Source: Verrucomicrobiaceae bacterium (GTDB lineage: Bacteria > Verrucomicrobiota > Verrucomicrobiia > Opitutales > Intestinicryptomonadaceae). From it: 63,193 nt of DNA. Position numbers and translations under genes: made by a program. The notes under the pieces were generated by a model. It had not been told where the DNA came from. It did no database searches and worked only from the letters and a program-made list of their open reading frames with translations. The stretch spans positions 1-63,193 of the forward strand of contig SUVO01000015.1 of assembly GCA_015061955.1 (NCBI GenBank). Reading direction: 5' to 3'. This document shows positions 1-7,474 of this stretch, piece by piece. Numbering within the stretch: position 1 is the stretch's first letter; the number at the start of each line of letters is the position of its first letter.

Positions 1-25
1 CATTATTAAACTAACAGAGACTCTA

Positions 26-182
26 TTGTCCCATTTTGTCCCAAGAAATTTTTTTGGGATTTTATTTTTTATTTAAATAACATAAAAAGACTGAAGTTCT
101 TTTTTAGTGAAGTAAAAACCTTTGGAGCCCGCTATTTTACTGGGTTTGCAGTCATTTAAATTCTTGGGACAAAATGGGACAA
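26..182. repeat. 22-bp perfect inverted repeat, arms 26-47 and 161-182
   Basis: The arms at 26-47 and 161-182 are exact reverse complements separated by 113 bases. Each arm holds two tandem copies of the octamer TTGTCCCA spaced by two bases. Nothing else in bases 1-334 looks like a gene; the stretch is AT-rich with no convincing reading frame. The repeat lies on the 3' side of the minus-strand tRNA-Val gene, where integrases commonly insert elements. It could be a doubled protein-binding site or the edge of an element extending left of the window. Function unknown. Confidence 0.7.
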
Positions 183-334
183 AAATACTCAAAAAATTGC
201 AGTTTTAAGCTGAAATTTGGGATTTTCTTTGATTTTTTAATATAGCAAATATATCTGTAATATATTGATATTAAGCGTATTGCAAACTTACTTGGCTCTA
301 ATATCGCGTATTTAAAGGGTTTTGAGAGGAGTAG

Positions 335-375
335 AGAAAAAATAAGAGTCGTAAGTTGTTGAACTTACGACTCTT
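335..375 (-). terminator. Intrinsic terminator of tRNA-Val
   Basis: A perfect 14-bp stem (344-357 with 362-375) with a 4-base loop starts five bases beyond the tRNA CCA end. On the minus strand it is followed by a T-rich tract (335-343), as expected of a Rho-independent terminator. The other strand has no such tract. Confidence 0.85.
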
Positions 376-379
376 AAAA

Positions 380-456
380 TGGTGGGAGTAGCAGAACTCG
401 AATCTGCGACCCCTTGCGTGTCATGCAAGTGCTCTAACCAACTGAGCTATACCCCC
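380..456 (-). tRNA. tRNA-Val (anticodon GAC)
   Basis: Read on the minus strand, the 77-base sequence folds as a full cloverleaf. The acceptor stem is GGGGGTA with TACTCCC (one G-U pair), followed by discriminator A and an encoded CCA at 380-382. The D arm carries GTTGGTTAGAGC, and the T arm has GATTCGAGTTC. The anticodon stem CTTGC/GCAAG closes the loop ATGACAC, giving anticodon GAC, which reads valine GUY codons. A strong terminator follows at once, so the gene looks monocistronic. Confidence 0.95.
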
Positions 457-733
457 TATGTGTATATAGATAGTATTCAATCATATTTACCCATTTTTTT
501 GCAAGCATTTTTTAACACAATTTCACAAACTTATCTCTTCTTATTTAGTTTACAGATACAACTCTTCTAAAAGCTATATATACATCAACTATCTTACAAC
601 ATTTGTTTACAACGCATACAACGAAATGACAAAAAACTATTTATCTATACAATACAGTTTATTACGCAAATGTTTATCATGAAATATTTTCTACTTGATT
701 TACATCTATTTTATCTTTTGAATTCCATTGTTC

Positions 734-2422
734 ATGAGAGTTATTATTTTTATTTTTCTCTTTTTATTTAGTTCTTCTACTTTTGCAGAAAACTATTTGA
801 TGAATGCCAAAGTGGTATCATCGAACGAATGCACTTATCCTAACATAGATTTCAAATATCTATGTGCAACTCGCGAATTTTACGAGTTCATCAAAATATT
901 TACTTTGCAATCGCCACAAAAGGCTCAAAATCAATATCGCAATTTAGTCGACAACGGCAGAACTCCAGAAGCAAGGCTTTGGGGATATTTAGGGCTTCGT
1001 TTATTGGGTGTTATTTCTGACGAGCAAGCTGTACAATCTCTAAAGGCTCGTGGTGAAAAAGTCCGATATTTAAATGGCAGTTGGCTTGAAGAAAATCTTA
1101 TTTCTAATGAAGTTTATAGCAGATTAACTTCCGATTATAACGGGCGTCCAGCTCGCTATCCACGAAGTATATATCCAAAACTGCCCGAAAAATACTTCGA
1201 TGTAGATTTATCGAGATATTACAACGATATATCACCAGAGTCTCTACGCAATCATGCTAAGCGACTTCTCAAAGAAGCCGATATGATTGTTTCTGACTAT
1301 GTATCAGCAGGTGCTATTTACACGAAAGAAGCTTGGGCTTTCAATTATTTCAGATTGATCGCCGACCCAAAAACACGCATTGACGATATTAAAGAAATTT
1401 TTGAAACTGCTCAATTCGACGAAGGTAAATTATATGCCTATGTTTTGTTGAAGCGTTTAGGATATTCGCGTTTAGCTGAAGAATTAAATGCTCAGGCTAA
1501 GTTGTCAGAGAAAAAATATTGTTCGCAAAGTGGTTGTATTGTTGGTCATGAAGATTCTTATGAGCGAGCTATACAAATTGCGGAACGTTTAGAACACTAT
1601 ATTGCTCCCAAGCGTACTGATTCTTTCTATAATCGCACGTGTCATCAATGTCTGGATAAACATATAAGTGAATTCAACTTCAACGCAAAAGAAAATCGCT
1701 ACGATAAACCTTTTGTTTCGGCACAGTTCAAAACGCAAAAAGTATCAGAAGTTGAACTGCCTTTACCGCGACGTTTTGATATCAATTTCAACAACAAATT
1801 ATCTTTGGGCGAAGCATATTTGCTTGCTCAAGAATTTTACAATACCTTAATTCGCAATGAAAATGAAGCTTCTGAAATCAAGGCTTGCTACGAAAAATAT
1901 CTGAAATTTTACGAAGGTAAACCAACTACTATTTTTTCTCAATATGGTAGTTATGTTGCTATATCTAAACACGAAAATTCTTTTAAATTTGATGTAGTAA
2001 AAAATGGCAAGATAGAAGATTATCAAGGCAAGTGTATTTCTTTTGTGTTAGAAGATATTTTGCGTTCATTTGGTGATAATCATTTTTATTCGGCAATGAA
2101 TTTTTGCAAAAAACAACAATCTATTTTTTCTAAACAAATTTTTAATATTTTTGCAAACAGTGTTTATGCTGAAAAGTCTAAGCCATGCAAAGTTGACAAG
2201 TGGGTTGCTATTTTTGATGAGCACTATGTGGTTTCTTTAACTCCGTTTTTTGAAGAAAACAAGAATTCTGCAAAATATAAAGAATCGGTAAAGCTTGCGT
2301 TTAAAATTTTCAACAAGGCTAATGATGATGCGAAAATGAAATTCACAGAGTTTTGTTCAAAAAATAAAATTACTCCAGTGTGGGAGATTTTTCCCGACAT
2401 CATTGAAAGTTCTTTACAATAA
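734..2422 (+). CDS. Exported protein of unknown function
   Basis: I do not recognise this protein. It has 562 residues from the ATG at 734; a TTG two codons earlier is an alternative start. Residues 1-18 form a classic signal peptide: one Arg, a Phe/Ile/Leu-rich core, then a cleavage site like TFA-EN. This implies export to the periplasm or outer membrane. The rest is soluble-looking, mostly helical and charged. Cysteines come in local groups (CSQSGC near residue 265, CHQC near 300), suggesting disulfides. No catalytic motif or transmembrane segment is evident. The phosphoesterase gene follows after 29 bases on the same strand, so they may be co-transcribed. Confidence 0.75.
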   Translation: MRVIIFIFLFLFSSSTFAENYLMNAKVVSSNECTYPNIDFKYLCATREFYEFIKIFTLQSPQKAQNQYRNLVDNGRTPEARLWGYLGLRLLGVISDEQAVQSLKARGEKVRYLNGSWLEENLISNEVYSRLTSDYNGRPARYPRSIYPKLPEKYFDVDLSRYYNDISPESLRNHAKRLLKEADMIVSDYVSAGAIYTKEAWAFNYFRLIADPKTRIDDIKEIFETAQFDEGKLYAYVLLKRLGYSRLAEELNAQAKLSEKKYCSQSGCIVGHEDSYERAIQIAERLEHYIAPKRTDSFYNRTCHQCLDKHISEFNFNAKENRYDKPFVSAQFKTQKVSEVELPLPRRFDINFNNKLSLGEAYLLAQEFYNTLIRNENEASEIKACYEKYLKFYEGKPTTIFSQYGSYVAISKHENSFKFDVVKNGKIEDYQGKCISFVLEDILRSFGDNHFYSAMNFCKKQQSIFSKQIFNIFANSVYAEKSKPCKVDKWVAIFDEHYVVSLTPFFEENKNSAKYKESVKLAFKIFNKANDDAKMKFTEFCSKNKITPVWEIFPDIIESSLQ

Positions 2423-2451
2423 CTCATATATTTTTTAACTTTTACTATGTT

Positions 2452-3408
2452 ATGAAAAGAAGAACTTTTTTTAAATCATCATTACTGACGTTAGCTGGGG
2501 CATCGGTTGGTTGTTCGGTTTTACAAGGTAATTCAACCAAATTTTCGGTTTCGCAAACAGGACATAAAATAGAAGTTTTTTCTGATAAAATTAAAGAGCA
2601 GTTCAACATTATTTTTTCTGCCGATATTCATATTGCAGTAGATGAAAATTTACAGCCACCTTTTGATGATTTCGCAAAACGTATGCACAAATATGGCGCA
2701 CGCAACGCCGATACAATTATCAAGTTTTCAAAAGTTGCCAAAGAAAAAAATAGCAAGGCAATCTTCTTAGCTGGCGATATCATCAATTATCCGTCGAAGG
2801 GCAATATAGAAATTGTTGCCGATGCTTTCAAAAAAAGTTCAGTTCCAATTTACTATGTTGCAGGTAATCACGATTGGCATTTTGAGGGCGTAGAGGGTAG
2901 CGACAACGAGCAACGTGCAAAATGGTTGCCGATTTTAAAGCCTCTCTATAAAACACAAAATCAGCTTGTTGATGCAGTAGTTATAAATGGGGTAAAGTTC
3001 ATTTTATTAGACGATTCAACTTACGACATTTTGCCAGAGCAGTTGAGCTTGTTTGAGCGTCTTTTACGTGAAGACAACTTGCCAAAGATTGTAGTGTGTC
3101 ATATTCCATTCTATGCAAAGGGGCGTGATGTTGGCTTCGGTTTGGGAAATCCAGAATGGGGCGCAAAGAAAGACCCATTGTACAAAATTGAACGTCGTCA
3201 GCAATGGAGTGAAAAGCAATCGCCTTTTGCTATGCAACTTCATTCTATGTTGTTTTCAGATCCCAATATTATGGGCGTTTTGGCAGGGCATATTCACAGA
3301 CAGAGTGCCGATTATATCGATGGAAAGTTTCAATTTGTTGCTCCATATGGTGGCAATAATTTTAGAGGTAAAAACGAGTGTTTGGAGATTTCTTTTTCGC
3401 CTGCTTGA
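2452..3408 (+). CDS. Exported calcineurin-like metallophosphoesterase
   Basis: A 318-residue phosphoesterase of the calcineurin-like fold. The metal-binding motifs appear in order: SADIHIA (D58, H60), AGDII, AGNHDWH, CHIPFY and AGHIHRQ. These are the D-x-H, GD, GNHD, H and GHxH blocks of the family. The N-terminus reads MKRRTFFKSS, a twin-arginine (RRxFFK) leader followed by a hydrophobic stretch, then Cys21 after SVG. It is therefore probably Tat-exported and possibly lipid-anchored. Substrate cannot be told; such exported enzymes act on phosphomono- or diesters including nucleotides. It lies downstream of the unknown exported gene and before a weak terminator. Confidence 0.85.
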   Translation: MKRRTFFKSSLLTLAGASVGCSVLQGNSTKFSVSQTGHKIEVFSDKIKEQFNIIFSADIHIAVDENLQPPFDDFAKRMHKYGARNADTIIKFSKVAKEKNSKAIFLAGDIINYPSKGNIEIVADAFKKSSVPIYYVAGNHDWHFEGVEGSDNEQRAKWLPILKPLYKTQNQLVDAVVINGVKFILLDDSTYDILPEQLSLFERLLREDNLPKIVVCHIPFYAKGRDVGFGLGNPEWGAKKDPLYKIERRQQWSEKQSPFAMQLHSMLFSDPNIMGVLAGHIHRQSADYIDGKFQFVAPYGGNNFRGKNECLEISFSPA

Positions 3409-3436
3409 TTTCTTAATTATATATAACACTGAAAGT

Positions 3437-3475
3437 AAAAAGATGGAAAATTTATAATTTTTTATCTTTTTTTTT
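3437..3475 (+). terminator. Probable terminator after the metallophosphoesterase
   Basis: AAAAAGAT at 3437-3444 pairs with ATCTTTTT at 3464-3471, with further A/T pairing inside. A run of nine T follows. The stem is AT-rich and weak, so this is a moderate call. Confidence 0.4.
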
Positions 3476-3561
3476 AGTAAAAAACGCTTGACAAATTTCT
3501 TTTTTTGGGGGGCAGTATTTGAAGTTATGTTTAAATTATAACAATAATACATAACAGCAAA

Positions 3562-3786
3562 ATGAAAGCTCTACTTAAAACATTATCTCTAACAGCTTGT
3601 GTTGTGTCATCGTCTGTATTTGCTGCTGACATTCCATCAGGTGTTATTACTGATGATATAACAGGTACAATTATAAACAAAGGTGCATACGTAATAGATC
3701 TATCTACTGCTGGTAAAACAATTACAATTACTCATGCTGATAGAGTTTGGTACAAGTATAATACGTGTTCTAACGTGGATTTATAA
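3562..3786 (+). CDS. Small secreted protein, possibly the truncated start of a larger surface protein
   Basis: A 74-residue frame with a clear signal peptide: Lys at positions 2 and 6, a hydrophobic core, and a cleavage site like VFA-AD near residue 22. The mature part is rich in Thr, Ile and Gly (GVITDDITGTIINKG), resembling the N-terminal beta-repeat of large surface or autotransporter-type proteins. The frame then stops abruptly after a dissimilar tail (YKYNTCSNVDL). That tail overlaps by 17 bases the end of the convergent protease gene. This is consistent with a 5' remnant cut by a rearrangement, but a genuine short secreted peptide cannot be excluded. Confidence 0.5.
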   Translation: MKALLKTLSLTACVVSSSVFAADIPSGVITDDITGTIINKGAYVIDLSTAGKTITITHADRVWYKYNTCSNVDL

Positions 3787-4966
3787 CAAAGCAGTTGCGA
3801 CCAACAACTTTAGCATCGGCAAATCGCACCCATGTTATAGTAAACTTGTCGCCCCACGAGTTAGACACTGCAAGTTCTTTCGACTTTTTGTTGTAGCCTA
3901 TAATTAGACATACATGAGGCCCTTCTAATTTTCGCTCGAGCTTTTCTTGTTTTTTAATAATTTTCTGATACGAATTAAAGTCTTCTTTTAATCTCAGTTG
4001 CGAATTTTCAATCATACGTTTTGTATAATCTTCGGTTGAAAATAGGGTCCAGAAAACAGGAATTCCCTTATCGACCATAGCAACAATGGTATTCATCGAA
4101 AAGCTACCCACATTAGCCATACGCAATTTGAATGAATTTGATACACTGCGAAAGTCGGTCATAACGCTGTCTATTGTTGTACCACCACCAACTTGCGATT
4201 TACATATAGCGGCTATTTTGTGCATATCTACATCTTGAATATTGTAGTACTTCAAAACTCGTTCTATGGTTGCTGGTACGCAATAACCTTTTGCACCTTG
4301 GTCTACCATAGGTATATTTTGAATATATACATCACCGTTTGAATCTTTTTTTACATTAGTTTTCCCGTCAAAATCTGCCGATAATGCTGTTTTTGCGTTG
4401 TCGGCACCTGTTGAATTTGATGGGGTTATGTGTAGAATTATAAATTCTTTTGCTTTAAATTCTAACCACAATGCAAATTTATCGTGTTTCCAAATCCACG
4501 CTTTATTTTTTACTCTACCCGAACCCCAATACCCATTTTTAGATTTTCCAGCCAAATTAGTGAGTGATTTTTCAAGAGTTTCCCACTGTTGTTTCATTTG
4601 GCGTTGAAGTTGAGGTGTCCACTTTTTACCATCAACAGAGTCTCCTTTATTGAAGAAAACAAAATCTATTTGCGATACTTTGCCTTTTATTTCTTCAAGA
4701 CGAAGTTGCTCTATTTCAGCACCGAGTACTTTACCTTTGGCGTATGTTGTATGAATTGCACCATTTGCTATTTTTGTGGTACTAAACTTTGCTCCCATAC
4801 GCTTGATGAAATCGGCAGGGGAGTCGTCCCAAAGGTTTGAGTCTTGAAGAAAGTTTATACCAAATTTTTTATTGATAGCGTTAATATCGTCTTGTGCAAA
4901 TGTGGTTGCTGAAACCATAAGTGCCAACGACACTCCCAAAATTTTTACAAATTTTTTGTTAATCAT
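3770..4966 (-). CDS. Exported C39-like cysteine protease domain protein
   Basis: A 398-residue protein with a signal peptide (cleavage near TTFA-QD, residue 24). The N-terminal ~200 residues match no family I recognise. The C-terminal ~180 residues look like the C39-like papain-fold peptidase domain. They show an upstream Gln (MVDQG) and the nucleophile in GYCVPAT (Cys229). They also show the general base in PHVCLIIGY (His351) and an Asn/Asp-containing SNSWGD box. With all catalytic residues present it is likely active in the periplasm, but substrate is unknown. No ABC transporter is nearby, so it is not an obvious bacteriocin-processing transporter. Its 3' end overlaps the short secreted gene on the other strand. 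Confidence 0.75.
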   Translation of the reverse strand: MINKKFVKILGVSLALMVSATTFAQDDINAINKKFGINFLQDSNLWDDSPADFIKRMGAKFSTTKIANGAIHTTYAKGKVLGAEIEQLRLEEIKGKVSQIDFVFFNKGDSVDGKKWTPQLQRQMKQQWETLEKSLTNLAGKSKNGYWGSGRVKNKAWIWKHDKFALWLEFKAKEFIILHITPSNSTGADNAKTALSADFDGKTNVKKDSNGDVYIQNIPMVDQGAKGYCVPATIERVLKYYNIQDVDMHKIAAICKSQVGGGTTIDSVMTDFRSVSNSFKLRMANVGSFSMNTIVAMVDKGIPVFWTLFSTEDYTKRMIENSQLRLKEDFNSYQKIIKKQEKLERKLEGPHVCLIIGYNKKSKELAVSNSWGDKFTITWVRFADAKVVGRNCFVINPR

Positions 4967-5025
4967 AGCCGTAAATCTTTCAATAGGTTTAGGTTATTTT
5001 TATTTTGTAGAGAAGTCAAGTTTTA

Positions 5026-5829
5026 TTAAGTTAAGTAAATATCGTTGCGTTTATCGGTATGTACAGGGATTTTTTTTCTGACATCGATAACATCTTGTAG
5101 ATTTATGTCGGCAAAGGCTAAAGAGTCGGGAATATCTTTGTTGCACTGCGCTATAACATTTCCCCAAGGATCTATTGCTTGCGATAAGCCGAAGTATTCT
5201 ATTTTCTTTTCGCCAAAACATTCAGTTCCGCATTGGTTTACAGCAACTACAAAAAACTGATTTTCAATGGCTCTGGCTTTAGTTAAAATTTGCCAATGCT
5301 CAGAGCGAGGATATGGCCAGCCAGCAGACAACAAAACTATGTTTGCACCCATTTCAGCCATAGTTTCAAAAAGTCGGGGGAAACGTAAATCGTAACAAAT
5401 TGCCAACCCTATTTGCCCCAAAGGCGTTTCGACAACCGTAATTTTGTTGCCAGCAGAACAATGACGATGCTCGTTAAAGACCGAAAATAAATGTAGTTTG
5501 TCGTAATGAGCAATTTCGTTGCCTGAATTATCAAACAAGTGCATTCGGTTTGTAGGTGGTTTTGTAGGGTTTATCAGATGAGGTGTTGAGCCACACAAAT
5601 ATAAATTATTTGTTTTTGCAATATTGGATAGTTCAAAAATTAGTTCGTTTTGATGTGCTTGAATATATTCGTTGTTTTTTTTGTAATTAAAACCACAAAC
5701 AAACATTTCAGGAAACATTATAATGTCGGCATTATTTGCCTTAGCTTGCATTGCAAAATTTTTTACTTTTTGCAGGTTTTTAGAGACGTCGCCTTGAACG
5801 ACCGATATTTGTGCCAACGCAATTTTCAT
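5026..5829 (-). CDS. Carbon-nitrogen hydrolase (nitrilase/omega-amidase family)
   Basis: From the ATG at 5829 the product has 267 residues. A TTG ten codons upstream is possible, but the 5829 start forms an ATGA overlap with the preceding gene. The nitrilase-superfamily catalytic triad is visible: Glu41 in FPEMF, Lys111 in YDKLHLF and Cys145 in ICYDLRFP. The sequence around the Cys and the later LSAGWP and NQCG segments resemble Nit2/omega-amidase-type enzymes (the YafV group). These hydrolyse alpha-keto acid amides such as 2-oxoglutaramate in the cytoplasm. Substrate assignment is by resemblance only. It is the last gene of a four-gene minus-strand operon. Confidence 0.85.
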   Translation of the reverse strand: MKIALAQISVVQGDVSKNLQKVKNFAMQAKANNADIIMFPEMFVCGFNYKKNNEYIQAHQNELIFELSNIAKTNNLYLCGSTPHLINPTKPPTNRMHLFDNSGNEIAHYDKLHLFSVFNEHRHCSAGNKITVVETPLGQIGLAICYDLRFPRLFETMAEMGANIVLLSAGWPYPRSEHWQILTKARAIENQFFVVAVNQCGTECFGEKKIEYFGLSQAIDPWGNVIAQCNKDIPDSLAFADINLQDVIDVRKKIPVHTDKRNDIYLT

Positions 5830-6200
5830 TGAAAACGAATTTTTGTTATATTTTCGCATCCTTGCAGTTGTCTGATTTTTGCAAGAATTTTTGTCTGATT
5901 AAATACTATGGCTTGTTTTACTTGTGCATTTATAGTCGACACAAATACAATATCTCCCAAAACATTATACACAAAAGACTTGTTTGCAAGTTTTGCATCT
6001 ACGCACATATTCCAGTTTTCTGAAATAGTTTCGAGGGTAGATGCATGCACCATTTTTGCTGATAGGCGTTGTAAGATGGCATCGGTAAGAGCATCGGCAC
6101 GCATTACTTTCCCTTCACTTTTGCGAGGTTTTGTAGAGTCGACAAAATACGGCATTTCGCGAAAGTCGTTCAATAGTCTTGTGTCGCGATAAAGGGGCAT
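5826..6200 (-). CDS. DUF721/DciA-like protein
   Basis: A 124-residue basic protein. Its C-terminal half (about residues 60-120) carries the DUF721 pattern. That is a Trp-containing helix (ENWNMCVDAKLA), then a segment reading like the 'G-x-L-x-V-x-v-x-S-sx-w-x-qel' beta-strand block (GDIVFVSTINAQVKQ), ending KIRF. DUF721 proteins include DciA, which loads the replicative helicase in bacteria lacking DnaC, and nucleic-acid binding is expected. The family is divergent, so the call is moderate. Its stop codon overlaps the hydrolase start (ATGA), and it begins one base after the Nudix gene, so translation is probably coupled. Confidence 0.6.
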   Translation of the reverse strand: MPLYRDTRLLNDFREMPYFVDSTKPRKSEGKVMRADALTDAILQRLSAKMVHASTLETISENWNMCVDAKLANKSFVYNVLGDIVFVSTINAQVKQAIVFNQTKILAKIRQLQGCENITKIRFQ

Positions 6201-6201
6201 A

Positions 6202-6792
6202 TTATTTGTTTTTTTTAGGAATTTTCAGCAAAAACTTTTGCAAAAAGTACACAACATTTATTGCTATACAGTGAAAAATTTTTTTAGAAGCAACCAAAGA
6301 ATCAAGCTTTTGTATATCTACAAGTTTTAATTGTATTTCTTCGTTTGCATCTAAATTTAAATCGGCAACTTTTTTGCAATTTTCAATCAATACAATATGT
6401 GCCAAATTATTTTGAATTGCAGGATTCGGACTATACGAAGCAAGTAGTTTAGCTTTAGTGCCAATGTATCCAGTTTCTTCTAAAAGTTCTCTTTTGGCAG
6501 CTTGAATGGGCGTTTCGTTTGCATCTACAATTCCTCCTGGAAACTCCCAACTTGTTTTGCGAGCTCCAAAGCGAAACTGATTTACTAAGATAACTTTTTT
6601 AATCCCTTTGTCTTCTACAATTGCAGCACACTGAACCCAATCGGCAGATTTGTTTATATAAAATTCATCTTGTCTGCCATCTGGGTGTTTAAAAGTTTCG
6701 CCGACTATTTTAAAAACTCTACAGTCGGCGATATCTCTTGATTTAATCAAACGCCAATTTGCTGGCGTAGAATTTGTTTTTTTTGTTGGCAT
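6202..6792 (-). CDS. Nudix hydrolase, ADP-ribose pyrophosphatase type
   Basis: A 196-residue protein with a complete Nudix box at residues 87-109: G-x5-E-x7-REUxEExGU, read as GIVDANE then RELLEETGY. The Glu residues that bind Mg2+ are intact. The preceding EFYINKSADWVQ and VILVNQFRFGARK segments and the overall layout match the ADP-ribose pyrophosphatase (NudF-like) branch. That branch cleaves ADP-ribose to AMP and ribose-5-phosphate. The start codon overlaps the LysM gene stop by one base. The lysine-rich C-terminus is unremarkable. Confidence 0.85.
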   Translation of the reverse strand: MPTKKTNSTPANWRLIKSRDIADCRVFKIVGETFKHPDGRQDEFYINKSADWVQCAAIVEDKGIKKVILVNQFRFGARKTSWEFPGGIVDANETPIQAAKRELLEETGYIGTKAKLLASYSPNPAIQNNLAHIVLIENCKKVADLNLDANEEIQLKLVDIQKLDSLVASKKIFHCIAINVVYFLQKFLLKIPKKNK

Positions 6793-7385
6793 TAGGGAAT
6801 TACGATTTCCTGACCAATCTTCAAACGCGATGGATTAGCTTGTGGATTAGCTTTTACGATAGCGTCAACACTTACGCCATATTTCTTAGCGAGCTTTGCA
6901 AATGTATCGCCACTTTGGATTTTGTGCGTTTTTGCGTCGGTATTTTGCTTCGATGCTTCTTGTTGTTGAGGCTGTTGTTCGTCTGGTTTTGATTCTTTTA
7001 CAACAGGTTTTTCAACAGTGCGTGTTGCCAATTTTTCGATAGATTCTCTGTTGCTTACAACTTCTGAACGAATTGCGTTTATATTAGCTTGTAATGTATT
7101 TACAACTTGTTGTGTTTGTCTTGCCAATTCGTTAACTTTGTTGTCCGACTTTAACGTTTCAAATTGCGAAACAATTGAATCAATGCGATCGTTTATTTTT
7201 TTTATTTCAAGTTCGATACTTGCATTTTTTTCAATTTTTGCATTCATTTCTTCAGAAGCGTTGCTTATTTTTGTAAGAGCAATACCACCTACTGCTGAGG
7301 CTATTATAGCAATGCCAAATCCGAGAATTGCCATTACTGGAACTATTAGTGATGTTTTAGGTGTTGATTGAATTTCGTCTTCCAT
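6792..7385 (-). CDS. Membrane-anchored coiled-coil LysM protein
   Basis: A 197-residue protein. It has a short cytoplasmic tail, one transmembrane helix (residues ~13-36, VPVMAILGFGIAIIASAVGG) and a long heptad-rich helix (~40-120). A Gln/Lys/Pro-rich linker and a C-terminal LysM domain (~152-197, IQSGDTFAKLAKKYGVS to IGQEIVIP) follow. LysM binds peptidoglycan, so the protein should bridge the inner membrane and the cell wall. It is first in the operon with the Nudix, DciA-like and amidase genes. Its promoter should lie in 7386-7474, shared with the divergent glnD. Confidence 0.85.
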   Translation of the reverse strand: MEDEIQSTPKTSLIVPVMAILGFGIAIIASAVGGIALTKISNASEEMNAKIEKNASIELEIKKINDRIDSIVSQFETLKSDNKVNELARQTQQVVNTLQANINAIRSEVVSNRESIEKLATRTVEKPVVKESKPDEQQPQQQEASKQNTDAKTHKIQSGDTFAKLAKKYGVSVDAIVKANPQANPSRLKIGQEIVIP

Positions 7386-7474
7386 AATGATAAAATTTTT
7401 TTGATTTTAGTAAGTCCGACATTAGCAATTTCTTCTTAATTTACAATAAAAATTATTGAAATGATGCCTACTTT

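Noticed and set aside
379-570. 63-codon open frame across tRNA-Val
   Set aside because: It reads the antisense strand of the tRNA and then AT-rich spacer; composition is not protein-like.
3488-3518. TTGACA and CAGTAT before the small secreted gene
   Set aside because: Spacing of 19 bases and a weak -10; not enough to list.
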